Source: Welwitschia mirabilis (lineage: Eukaryota; Gnetophyta; Gnetopsida; Welwitschiales). Taken from it: a stretch of 29,802 bases of DNA. How positions within the stretch are numbered: position 1 is the stretch's first letter; each line of letters opens with the position of its first letter. Of this stretch, positions 20,860 to 29,802 are shown in pieces. Below the pieces are notes generated by a model, which made no database searches, was not told the DNA's origin, and worked only from the letters and a program-made list of their open reading frames with translations. The position numbers and the translations under genes are program-made. Location: the NCBI GenBank assembly GCA_051453625.1, contig JBOZIK010000001.1:50098509-50128310 (forward strand), read 5' to 3'.

Positions 20860-21295
20860 AATATATGAGGGTAGAAACTGTGAATGGTTACTTTAGAAGG
20901 AAACCATAGGATTAAAAAACCCTCGATTAATATTAGAACTCATGTTAATATCATTCCCTTACACATTTATTAGAGACTTGAGTTACAAAAAGAGTAGAAC
21001 CTACATGGATTGTTTTAGAATTAGCTGATACATCTATGCAAAAATTGTTAGGTGTGATTAAGGATTTGATCATTTAGATAAAATAATATTTCTATGCAAA
21101 AATTGTTATAGTTATAGAAGTTAAACACAATGGTGGATATCCTTTACTTTTAGGTAGAGCTTTCTATGCAACAGCTCACTATATTATATATACAAGGATT
21201 AGTTTTATGGAGTGTTATTTTGGGAATAGAAAGTTTTCAATAAGATTTTTTGATGTAGATGAAAAATATTTAAGAAATAATTTAAGTGTGGAGAA
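20860..21295 (+). pseudogene. aspartic protease of E2 (decayed, interrupted by a gap)
   Basis: Plus strand: SINIRTHVNIIPLHIY at 20923-20970 is the counterpart of the D-x-G-A active-site loop. The catalytic Asp is Asn here and the Gly is Arg, so the enzyme is dead. LELADTSMQKLLGVIKDLII at 21017-21076 and NGGYPLLLGRAFYATAHYII at 21131-21190 follow; the second is the C-terminal hydrophobic strand typical of Athila-type proteases. The frame continues as FGNRKFSIRFFDVDEKYLRN to the gap. An 18-bp direct repeat (21033-21050, 21091-21108) lies inside it. Confidence 0.75.
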
Positions 21296-22044
21296 NNNNN
21301 NNNNNNNNNNNNNNNNNNNNNNNNNNNNNNNNNNNNNNNNNNNNNNNNNNNNNNNNNNNNNNNNNNNNNNNNNNNNNNNNNNNNNNNNNNNNNNNNNNNN
21401 NNNNNNNNNNNNNNNNNNNNNNNNNNNNNNNNNNNNNNNNNNNNNNNNNNNNNNNNNNNNNNNNNNNNNNNNNNNNNNNNNNNNNNNNNNNNNNNNNNNN
21501 NNNNNNNNNNNNNNNNNNNNNNNNNNNNNNNNNNNNNNNNNNNNNNNNNNNNNNNNNNNNNNNNNNNNNNNNNNNNNNNNNNNNNNNNNNNNNNNNNNNN
21601 NNNNNNNNNNNNNNNNNNNNNNNNNNNNNNNNNNNNNNNNNNNNNNNNNNNNNNNNNNNNNNNNNNNNNNNNNNNNNNNNNNNNNNNNNNNNNNNNNNNN
21701 NNNNNNNNNNNNNNNNNNNNNNNNNNNNNNNNNNNNNNNNNNNNNNNNNNNNNNNNNNNNNNNNNNNNNNNNNNNNNNNNNNNNNNNNNNNNNNNNNNNN
21801 NNNNNNNNNNNNNNNNNNNNNNNNNNNNNNNNNNNNNNNNNNNNNNNNNNNNNNNNNNNNNNNNNNNNNNNNNNNNNNNNNNNNNNNNNNNNNNNNNNNN
21901 NNNNNNNNNNNNNNNNNNNNNNNNNNNNNNNNNNNNNNNNNNNNNNNNNNNNNNNNNNNNNNNNNNNNNNNNNNNNNNNNNNNNNNNNNNNNNNNNNNNN
22001 NNNNNNNNNNNNNNNNNNNNNNNNNNNNNNNNNNNNNNNNNNNN
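21296..22044. other. assembly gap of 749 N between protease and RT linker of E2
   Basis: The two flanks encode diverged versions of the same segment (FGNRKFSIRFFDVDEK before, ENKKFLIRVFNVSKNK after), which is described as a finding. Long frames that cross this gap consist of N and are not genes. Confidence 0.97.
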
Positions 22045-22754
22045 GAAAATAAAAAATTTTTAATAAGAGTTTTTAATGTGTCTAAAAACAAATTAGGAAA
22101 TGATTTGAGTGTGGAGGAATAAATTAGGCCTACCATATTTCCAAAGCATTGTCCACTTGAGGAAATATGGTTCATGCTTCATGAACCAACATTATTTGAT
22201 GATTAATAGGAAGTAAATAACTTGTATATTTTTAAAGATTAATTTAATTTAACCATATAAAAACTTAATTTTTTGATCCAGAGAGTAGAGAGTCTGAGTT
22301 TTTCAACTATGCAGAAGTTCAAAATTTTAGCAAAACTAAGATTTCCTAGTTTAAAGATGGTCATCCACTACTAACTCTAGATGATAGTCTAAGATGATAA
22401 TCATTTTTCCTAAGAATTTTACAGAAAATTCAAATTTGAACTTAAATTTAAATTTGAAACCTTTAGATAATGGACTAAAATATATTTTTATAAATAGTAA
22501 CCTAAATAAACCTTTAATCATTAATAAAAATCTTACCCCTTAACAAGAATTGAGTCTAGTCTCTCTTTTGATATATAGGATAAATGTATTCGCTTGGTCC
22601 CATAATGATTTGATAAAGATTCCTACTTTTATTCTTTAACATAATATCTACCTTAAAGAAAATTCAAAACCTATAAGATGATCCTAATGTAGAGTTAATC
22701 CAATACTTAAACAAATTGTTAAAGATAAAATCATAAAATTATTGAATGTTAGAA
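22045..22754 (+). pseudogene. protease-RT linker of E2 pol (decayed)
   Basis: After the gap the frame reads KKFLIRVFNVSKNKLGNDLS at 22051-22110, the end of the protease region. The linker before RT has GLKYIFIN near 22475-22500, NKPLIINKNLTP near 22508-22542, ELSLVSLLIYRINVFAWSHN near 22549-22608 and IIKLLNVRIIYSLANSE near 22733-22782. The same order is found in E1 at 1500-2100. A TCATC/GATGA motif block at 22358-22403 breaks the reading. Stops are common. Confidence 0.68.
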
Positions 22755-23508
22755 TCATTTATTCACTAGCTAATAGTGAGTGAGTTAGCCCCTTGATGGT
22801 AGTTCCTAAGAAAGATGAGAAATGAAGAATATGCATAGACTTTAGAAAACTAAATGAAGTACTTAAAAAAGATCATTGTCATTTGCCTTTTCTTGATCAA
22901 ATACTTGATAAGATTCAAGGTCATGCTTTTTACTGTTTTCATGATGATTATAAAAGTTACAACCAGGTTTGCATTGCTAGTGAAAACCAAGACAAAATTA
23001 CTTTTACTTCTTCTTTTAGTACTTTCTCTTTTTGACACATGCCTTTCAGAGTTTGTAATGCTCTCCATACTTTTTAGCATGCTATGATGGGAATTGTTTC
23101 TAATACGATTAAGGAGCTTATTAAGAATTTTATGGATGACTTCTCTATTTATGCTAAAATATTTGAACAAATTTTAGAATGATTAGAGAAAGTCCTTAAC
23201 CATTGCATTTCTAGTGGCCTACACTTGAGTTGGAAAAATAGTTTATTTCTTGTTAAAAGTGGAATTATTTTAAGTAATCATATCTCAAAAGAGAGGATTA
23301 GGATGGACACTTCAAAAGTTGGTATTATTCAAAACCTAAATACTCCTATAAATGTTAAATCAATTAGATCTTTTCCTCATCATTGTATTTTTTACATCAA
23401 TTTATTCATGATTATGCTAATATCTATAAACCGCTTTATTTGTTACTATAGAAAGAAGCCAAATTTGAATGGAATGGATCTTGTCAGCTTACTTTTGATA
23501 GGCTTAAA
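22755..23508 (+). pseudogene. reverse transcriptase domain of E2 pol (decayed, best preserved domain)
   Basis: One frame holds the whole RT palm: MVVPKKDEK then stop at 22795-22824, ICIDFRKLNE, HLPFLDQILDKIQGHAFYCF, HDDYKSYNQVCIASENQDKI, MPFRVCNALHTF, the catalytic FMDDFSIYA at 23129-23155, SGLHLSWKNSLFLVKSGIIL and NVKSIRSF. The YVDD-equivalent is intact as FMDD. The stops are TGA for Trp at 22822, TGA at 23034, TAG for Gln at 23070 and TGA at 23179. Near 23375-23410 the frame shifts; the following frame reads IHDYANIYKPLYLLL, a TAG, then KEAKFEWNGSCQLTFDRLK up to the gap. Confidence 0.9.
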
Positions 23509-23594
23509 NNNNNNNNNNNNNNNNNNNNNNNNNNNNNNNNNNNNNNNNNNNNNNNNNNNNNNNNNNNNNNNNNNNNNNNNNNNNNNNNNNNNNN
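23509..23594. other. assembly gap of 86 N between RT and RNase H of E2
   Basis: Judging from E1, only the short stretch leading to the first RNase H strand is missing. Confidence 0.98.
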
Positions 23595-23990
23595 GGGTGG
23601 AGTTTTTCATTATAAATATGAAAATAATTTTAAAGTTATATCTTATCATAGCAAATCTTTATTTAAAGATCAAATGAATTATACCACTACAGAGAAAGAT
23701 ATACTAATCATTATCTTTTATCTTGATTCTTTTAGACATTATCTTGTAGGCTTTCATACTAATGTTTATACCAAACATGCTACTATCCATTACCTAATGA
23801 CTGAGAAAGACTCTAGTTCTCATTTGATTAGATGGATCCTCCTTATGTAGGAGTTTAAATTGACCATTATAGATAAAGCAGAAAAGCATAACTATGTTGC
23901 TAATCATTTATCTTGTCTTTCTTCTCCTTCTAATGATTCTATCATTAATGATTCTTTTCTTGATGAGTAGCTTTTTACTACATTTTATTT
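23595..23990 (+). pseudogene. RNase H domain of E2 pol (decayed)
   Basis: Plus strand, mostly one frame: GVFHYKYENNFKVISYHSKS at 23599-23658, LFKDQMNYTTTEKDILIIIF at 23659-23718, FRHYLVGFHTNVYTKHATIH at 23731-23790, then SSSHLIRWILLM, a TAG where Gln is expected (23848-23850), EFKLTIIDKAEKHN and VANHLSCL at 23901-23924. These are the successive strands of Ty3/gypsy RNase H, with the terminal ADHLSRL-like motif. It is one of the least broken stretches of the window. It lacks the first acidic strand, which falls in the 86-N gap. Confidence 0.87.
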
Positions 23991-24703
23991 TCATCCTCCT
24001 CCTTAGTATGTAGACCTAGTTAACTACCTTGTAACCATGAAAACACTACAAAATTGGACCTACAATTAATGCAAATCTTTTCTCTATAGAATAGGTAACT
24101 GTGAGTGGATAGTACCACATTTGTATTATAGGTGTAAAGAATAAATTATGAGAAAATGTATGCCTAATTGAGAAAAACCTAAAATCATTTATCTTTATCA
24201 TGGTGGTGTTTGTATAGGATACTTTAGAATATATAAAATAGTTATAAAAATTCTTCATTCTAGTTTTTATTGCCCTTTTATTTTTTGAAATTCCTTTGAT
24301 TTTATCAGAAGATATGTCCCTTATTAGTGTTATGGTAGCCTTGTTCATTCACAGGAAATGCCCTTTAGACTTATTTTTTCATGTGAGCCTTTTGATTATT
24401 GGGTTATTGATTTCATAAGCATTACATTTTAGTGGCTGTGAATTACGTAACTAAATGGGTTTAAGTCATACCTACTTTTTTGAATGATGCTAGAACTATT
24501 TGTTATTTTCTAAGAACTCATATTTTTTTAGAGATTTGATTTTCTTGGAGTTATCATTAGTGATTAGGGTATTTATTTTAGTAATCTAATTTTTAGAAAA
24601 CTTCTTTTATCCATTGGTATAGAACATAGAATAGCTTGTGCTTATCATCCTCAAACTAATGGATAGGTTGAACATGCCAATTAAAAATTAAGAAAATTTT
24701 ATG

Positions 24704-25016
24704 AAAACTTATGTCTATTAATAATAAATATAGAACTTCTAAACTTAATGATGTACTTTGAGCTTACTGTACTACTTGGCATACTTCTCTTGGTTTTTCA
24801 TCATATAAACTTGTGCATGGTAAAGTTTGTGCATTACCTATTGATGTGTGTTATAATTTTTATTGTGTCTCTTATCAACGTAATTTTGTAGATTTTTATA
24901 AAAACCTTAAATATAGATTAGTCTAGTTAGACCATCTTGATGAAAAATGAACTCATATCATAGATCATTAATTAATCTATAAAGTCCAAGTAAAGTTCAA
25001 ATATGATAAAAAGATA
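24704..25016 (+). repeat. 313-bp segment, copy 1 (left flank of the 100-N gap)
   Basis: Colinear without indels with 25117-25429; four differences, all transitions. It codes for the part of integrase after the DDE core. Its end coincides exactly with the start of the N run. Confidence 0.97.
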
Positions 25017-25116
25017 NNNNNNNNNNNNNNNNNNNNNNNNNNNNNNNNNNNNNNNNNNNNNNNNNNNNNNNNNNNNNNNNNNNNNNNNNNNNNNNNNNNN
25101 NNNNNNNNNNNNNNNN
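25017..25116. other. assembly gap of 100 N between the two 313-bp copies
   Basis: A gap of conventional size. Both contig ends hold the same sequence, so there may be no missing sequence at all. Confidence 0.99.
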
Positions 25117-25429
25117 AAAACTTATGTCTATTAATAATAAATATAGAACTTCTAAACTTAATGATGTACTTTGAGCTTACTGTACTACTTGACATACTTC
25201 TCTTGGTTTTTCATCATATAAACTTGTGCATGGTAAAGCTTGTGCATTACCTATTGATGTGTGTTATAATTTTTATTGTGTCTCTTATCAACGTAATCTT
25301 GTAGATTTTTATAAAAACCTTAAATATAGATTAGTCTAGTTAGACCATCTTGATGAAAAATGAACTCATATCATAGATCACTAATTAATCTATAAAGTCC
25401 AAGTAAAGTTCAAATATGATAAAAAGATA
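25117..25429 (+). repeat. 313-bp segment, copy 2 (right flank of the 100-N gap)
   Basis: Begins at the first base after the N run and matches copy 1 at 309 of 313 positions. Sequence continues from here into the integrase C-terminus. Confidence 0.97.
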
Positions 25430-25682
25430 TTTTATAAAAAGTTTAAACCTAGTTAACTTATTTTATTATATAGCACTATATTTCTTCTTTTGAATAACAA
25501 GTTAACCTCTAAATGGTTAGATCCTTATCTTGTAGAGAAAGTATATTCTAATGGCTCAGTTGAGATTTTAGTCTTAGAGACTACAGAGATTTAAAAGATT
25601 AACCGATAACTATTAAAATTATATGAAAGATCTTTTGATGTAATTGTGAATGTGGTATTTTATAGTGGTAAGGTTAGATTCA

Positions 25683-26283
25683 NNNNNNNNNNNNNNNNNN
25701 NNNNNNNNNNNNNNNNNNNNNNNNNNNNNNNNNNNNNNNNNNNNNNNNNNNNNNNNNNNNNNNNNNNNNNNNNNNNNNNNNNNNNNNNNNNNNNNNNNNN
25801 NNNNNNNNNNNNNNNNNNNNNNNNNNNNNNNNNNNNNNNNNNNNNNNNNNNNNNNNNNNNNNNNNNNNNNNNNNNNNNNNNNNNNNNNNNNNNNNNNNNN
25901 NNNNNNNNNNNNNNNNNNNNNNNNNNNNNNNNNNNNNNNNNNNNNNNNNNNNNNNNNNNNNNNNNNNNNNNNNNNNNNNNNNNNNNNNNNNNNNNNNNNN
26001 NNNNNNNNNNNNNNNNNNNNNNNNNNNNNNNNNNNNNNNNNNNNNNNNNNNNNNNNNNNNNNNNNNNNNNNNNNNNNNNNNNNNNNNNNNNNNNNNNNNN
26101 NNNNNNNNNNNNNNNNNNNNNNNNNNNNNNNNNNNNNNNNNNNNNNNNNNNNNNNNNNNNNNNNNNNNNNNNNNNNNNNNNNNNNNNNNNNNNNNNNNNN
26201 NNNNNNNNNNNNNNNNNNNNNNNNNNNNNNNNNNNNNNNNNNNNNNNNNNNNNNNNNNNNNNNNNNNNNNNNNNNNNNNNNNN
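25683..26283. other. assembly gap of 601 N just after integrase
   Basis: Separates the end of integrase from the post-integrase region. Long frames spanning it are N only. Confidence 0.99.
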
Positions 26284-28110
26284 CCATGATTTATTATATT
26301 TTGTACTTCAAAAAACATACATGGTCAACATGATGTTCTACCACATTAAGATAAATTTGTTTTAAAGGAACCTTTAGTAGGTTGATAGTTATGGGAACTC
26401 TATTAGGGGGTTAGTTGATCATGTTTCATGAGTTCTTACTTCTCTGACTATGGTTTCACTCCATTTATCATGAAAAAGTTGTAATATACTTTGAGGCTAT
26501 AGGATTAGTGGTGTTCCTTATGCCATCAAAACATTGCTTGTTTTCTAGACTCTTAATATTCCCACTTGGTCATTTCACTTTTGAAGATTTGGATGTGTTT
26601 ATGGAGTGAGAGAAGGTAAGTTTATTTATAAGTAGCTTTGATCTTGACATTAATTGTTCTAAGCACTTAAATTTTTGGGTATCATCATAATTACTACCTT
26701 TTCAAATAAAACTTTATGGATTTTATACAATTTATCATTCATATTTATTTAGGTGACTTTATAATGTCTTTCTTAGGAGTTTGCTAGATTAGTACTTAGG
26801 ATAAATAAGAAATCTTCTTCCTATTCCTTATGTCTATTTTAATTCTATGTTTCTTTAATTTTTGAGTTTGGGATTTTAAAGTTACTTATGCAATTTTTCA
26901 TTCTTTCATAGGACCTTAATCATTTAGTAGTTTTCTTGCTGTTATTTCATATTTATATCATTTTTCAATTAGCATTTGGAATCATAAAGAACATCTTTTT
27001 CATTTCCAAGTTTTTATGAGTTCCCTTGTAACTTATGGAGTTATGAGTTTATGTTTCTTTCCTTTTCTATTTGGCACATTTATTCAAATTTTATTAACAA
27101 GTTTTATCCTAGATAGTATGTTTTCTTTACTCATAATTTTTCTTTTCTTATGAGTTTATCCTTTTTCTCTTGATTTTCATGGTTTTCTTTCTTATTTTCT
27201 GTCTTTCTAAGTTTTTCTATTAAAACGTAATACTTAAATAATCATATATGAGCCTAATTTTGTTGACTAATATATTTATTTTTGAAAAAACTTTTTAAAA
27301 GCCTTGTCATCCATCTGATCATCCAGATAACACTAGAAGAATGACAGTCTAATTTTTTTCTGAGAGTTGTCCTAAGACTATCATCTGGATGATGCGACTA
27401 GATGATAATGCAATATAATCATGGCCTTTCTTTATTTTCTTGTTTTTTTAGTATTTTCACTTATTCCTTCAAGAGATAATGACCCCTTTAGACTATACTA
27501 ATGTTTTGAAACTTATCCCATCTAATTTTGTGTCCAGATTTGTGAGATTTTACTACATTTGTAAAATGAGATATATTTATCTTTCCTCCTATTTTAGAAA
27601 AAATTCTCTTGTTTTTTAGCCTTTAGACATATAGTTTTCACATACATCACTTATTCTTTTATGCTCTTTGATTCAGAACTTACGGATTTGAATTCCATCA
27701 TATATTTTTTGAGTTATCAGTAATCATGTATTTTATGAGGTGTTTTAAATTTTCCATTTTTGTACACTTGTTTTCTTGCAAACTATAGGTCAAAACATAG
27801 TGATCCTTTACATAAAATTGATTAGTTCGATATGTCCTATAATTCTACTAGATTAGATTTTTCATTTAAGTACTTTAAATTTTTATTACATGTGGAGCCT
27901 ACTTAAAATAGATAGTTTTGATTTTTTGATTATTTTGCATTTTTTTTCCTCACAATTAGGCAATTCAGGATGCATGACAACTTTTGTTTTGAAGGGGGGA
28001 CGGGGGTGGGGATAGGACATATTATTAGTAGTTTTCATAGTTTTTATCAATTTTCAGGGGTTATTATTGCACATCCATGCGATGTTTTTAACATGTCTTT
28101 CAGTTTTCAC
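26284..28110 (+). mobile_element. post-integrase spacer of E2 (colinear with U from 26715)
   Basis: The first 430 bp have no counterpart in the window, because the matching part of U lies beyond the E1 insertion. From about 26715 the sequence aligns with 6078 onward. It is rich in T and C runs on the plus strand, has no supported reading frame, and carries motif blocks at 27305-27348 and 27378-27410. It is the untranslated spacer before the env-position ORF. Confidence 0.6.
27994..28011 (+). other. G-rich tract, possible G-quadruplex or polypurine site
   Basis: Three runs of 6, 5 and 4 G separated by AC and T, with a further GG at 28015, in an otherwise AT-rich region. The matching place in U, near 7370, reads AAGAGGGAGAAA, so the G runs were expanded in E2 or lost in U. 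Confidence 0.6.
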
Positions 28111-29420
28111 ATCATATTTTTGTATGTTTTTAATTGAGTTGGCCCCATATACATAGAGCTAGATAAGCAAAGGATGAGGATGAAGCAGTAGATTAGGAGC
28201 TGGGTTTCATAGTTCTGCTAAAGATAGAATATGTAAAGCTAGCACATTCACTACCTTGGCACAGATGTTCTATGACTATACAGACAACTAGCATTCATGT
28301 CAAGCATCACTTTAGAGACTTCATGAGCTGTATTAAGCTATGAGTAGACTAGAGACTTATAGATTTATATCTTAAATAGAATACAGATATGGATGGATCA
28401 TATTATATTTTATAGATAAGGGAATTCTATGACATCATGTACATTGAGAGGTGAGTAGATGCTTGTGGTCAGCTATAGGATATGATTGTTACCTATATAC
28501 AAGACAATGAGATGGGGATTCTTCCATCTTATATTGTAGTGATTACAGATCTTGATGGGCTTAGGAGTATGCATATACACTTTGATGGTAGAACTGAGGA
28601 GCGTTAAGCATATAGCATCATTTTCGATATTCCAGCAGATCTTACTAGTAATCAATGAGGGGTAATTGTTACTTAGCTAATCCTTGCATACAAGGTTTTT
28701 TCACAAAGGGATAATTAATAACATTAGTCATTCTTTTCATAAAAGTCATACTATAGCAACACACTTACAGATTTTTAGAATATTTAGAGAGGGAAAGAAG
28801 ATGAATCTTCTTATGTGTATTTGAAGGAGACTTAGATCTATAGTTGAGGCATAACAGCTTTAGACACTTGGTTACCCATGCCTTCTCTTAGCACCTTTTA
28901 AATGGTTTAGTATACTAGAGCCCATAAATGAGTAGTACTTCTCACACATTTAGACTTTATCTCACTATCTACAGGAATGGGTATATAGATTCTAAGAGAG
29001 GCAGAGAGACCTCAGGTATAAAGACCTATGGTTGAAGCTTCACTTAATTAGATACAGATCCTCCTGGCTAAGACTATTAAAACCATCAGAGGCTTCATGG
29101 ATAAAGATATCCAAGAACTTTAGTAGAGGATCTAGGTACTTGATTAGAGGTAATAGACATTTGAGTAGACGATCTTGTCTATTGAGAGGAGAGTTCAGCA
29201 CATTAAGAACCAGATTGTCAACATGTGCCGGTGTGTTGTTTCCATTCAATAGAGTGTAACAATGGACATTCTTGAGGTTGTAGCTATCTAAGATGATGCA
29301 ATGATCAGATCTATCTCCACATCTTTATACCTCCATTTCTGTATTAATCATGAACATCCTCCCTCTTCTCCCTCTGTACCTGATCCAGCTACTAAACCTA
29401 AGTTTATCATGTGTCTATAA
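28110..29420 (+). pseudogene. remnant of the post-integrase (env-position) ORF of E2
   Basis: This matches the env-position remnant of U at 7480-8720. Plus-strand pieces include ILPSYIVVITDLDGLRSMHI at 28519-28578 (U: NYIVAITNLHGIKSIHIHL near 7880-7935), FHKSHTIATHLQIFRI near 28735-28782, RRLRSIVEA near 28827-28853, and a long helical C-terminal part, TFEWTILSIERRVQHIKNQI near 29158-29217. The chain is broken by many stops, but the same wording survives in two copies, which shows that an ORF existed. The resemblance to the Athila ORF3 region (helical, no enzymatic motif) is positional. I cannot show signal or membrane segments, so calling it an envelope would be too strong. Confidence 0.48.
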
Positions 29421-29802
29421 GAAGAGTGATTTTGTATTATTTTGTATCTCCTCTTTTATGCACTTTTTTACTTAAAGCTCTTTGATTTTATATAGACACA
29501 TTATTTTTTAGGATTGTGTATTGATTTGTACTTAAGTTTGTATGACTATCTTTAATCTTTACATGTTATGATGAGGGTTAATTTTACTTGAGCTATCTTT
29601 CTATTTCATTACTATTTAATTTAATGGGGGACTATCTTATTACATTTACTAATTTTCTAAAAAAATAAAAATTTTGTTATAGGTTCCTGATTTTAAAGGC
29701 CTTTTTTAATACTGTCATCCCCTCCATCATTCAGATGATGAACAAGACAATCAACTAGCTGAGTTCGAATCAAGTGAAATGTTTAGTTTTTTTAATTTCT
29801 TA
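29421..29802 (+). other. E2 sequence approaching the 3' LTR
   Basis: AT-rich, no gene. TAATGGGGGACT at 29621-29632 matches the GTGAGGGGCT at 8938-8947 of U and is a candidate remnant of a polypurine tract. The motif block at 29713-29741 matches 9020-9040 of U, about 170-190 bp before the U LTR. Confidence 0.5.

Larger units (their letters stand above)
23991..25640 (+). pseudogene. integrase of E2 (decayed, with a gap and a duplicated segment)
   Basis: After the linker NYLVTMKT near 24020-24043, the zinc-binding part is poorly readable. HGGVCIGYFRIYKIVIKILH at 24199-24258 begins the recognisable part. EMPFRLIFSCEPFDYWVIDF at 24355-24414 leads into the DDE core, with the first Asp in WVIDF, the second in VIISDQGIYFSN near 24551-24586, and AYHPQTNG, a TAG for Gln, then VEHAN at 24643-24684, where the Glu is retained. 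TSLGFSSYKLVHGK follows, and the C-terminal GPY/F-like NNKLTSKWLDPYLVEKVYSN near 25492-25551. The segment 24704-25016 recurs after the gap at 25117-25429. Multiple stops and frameshifts make it inactive. Confidence 0.87.
15083..29802 (+). mobile_element. E2: Athila-like Ty3/gypsy LTR retrotransposon, plus strand, cut by the right edge
   Basis: Plus-strand order: LTR (15083-16157), PBS (16161), long leader, gag, protease, RT, RNase H, integrase, then a 3.5 kb post-integrase region that matches the one before the U LTR. The 3' LTR should begin roughly 200 bp past the window end, judging from U, where the block matching 29697-29740 lies about 200 bp before its LTR. E2 inserted into the copia integrase. 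The predicted 5-bp target-site copy on the left is CTTAA (15078-15082). Four of the six gaps in the window lie inside E2, and two of them show duplicated flanks, so its internal continuity is not certain. Confidence 0.85.

Noticed and set aside
21207-22175. Long open frames across 21207-22175 on both strands
   Set aside because: They consist almost entirely of N. Only the first and last few residues are real, and these belong to the decayed E2 protease.
22850-23170. 106-residue minus-strand open frame
   Set aside because: It is antisense to the E2 reverse transcriptase, which is clearly coded on the plus strand.
24046-24348. 100-residue minus-strand open frame
   Set aside because: It is antisense to the decayed zinc-binding part of E2 integrase and resembles no known protein.
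25619-26365. Four long open frames across the 601-N gap
   Set aside because: The frames are open only because N has no stops; the short real ends match nothing.
29032-29259. 75-residue plus-strand open frame rich in Arg and Ser, and its antisense partner
   Set aside because: It is within the env-position remnant but out of frame with the wording shared with U.

Overview
The window looks like heterochromatic nuclear DNA of a seed plant, most likely a flowering plant. It is about 30% G+C by eye, poor in CpG, and broken by six runs of N. I find no host gene, tRNA, rRNA or CRISPR array. Almost everything I can assign is decayed LTR retrotransposon, nested element within element. The main family is Ty3/gypsy of the Athila type. 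This rests on the gag and pol wording, a primer-binding site derived from tRNA-Asp, LTRs of about 1.1-1.2 kb, and a long region after integrase in the env-like position. A Ty1/copia element lies on the minus strand between Athila pieces.

Layout from left to right. (1) 1-6077, minus strand: Athila-like element E1, with its 5' LTR at 4840-6077, PBS at 4819-4836, then gag, protease, RT and RNase H, and integrase running off the left edge. (2) 6078-10443, plus strand: the 3' part of a second Athila copy, called U, with a post-integrase region and an LTR at 9212-10443. E1 appears to sit inside U. (3) 10444-12105: AT-rich DNA ending in another decayed tRNA-Asp PBS at 12049-12066, probably the LTR and leader of a fourth element, B. 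(4) 12106-15082, minus strand: a Ty1/copia element with LTR, RNase H, RT and the C-terminal integrase. It is cut at its integrase N-terminal side exactly where the next LTR starts. (5) 15083-29802, plus strand: Athila-like element E2, with LTR, PBS, a long leader holding about 2.3 kb of foreign-looking sequence, then gag, protease, RT, RNase H, integrase and a post-integrase region that is colinear with 6078-9211. It runs off the right edge.

All coding regions are pseudogenes with many stops and frameshifts. Wherever the ancestral residue can be inferred from the family, the stops are mostly C-to-T or G-to-A changes (Gln to TAG/TAA, Trp to TGA/TAG, Arg to TGA), as expected from long-term cytosine methylation and deamination. 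No element here can be autonomous.

Two gaps are suspicious. The 100-N gap at 25017-25116 is flanked by the same 313 bp on both sides (4 differences). The 749-N gap at 21296-22044 is flanked by two diverged copies of the same protease-side segment. Both affect how E2 should be read. The least explained parts are the 16.2-18.5 kb block and a dispersed TCATC...GATGA motif that recurs in non-coding parts of these Athila copies.
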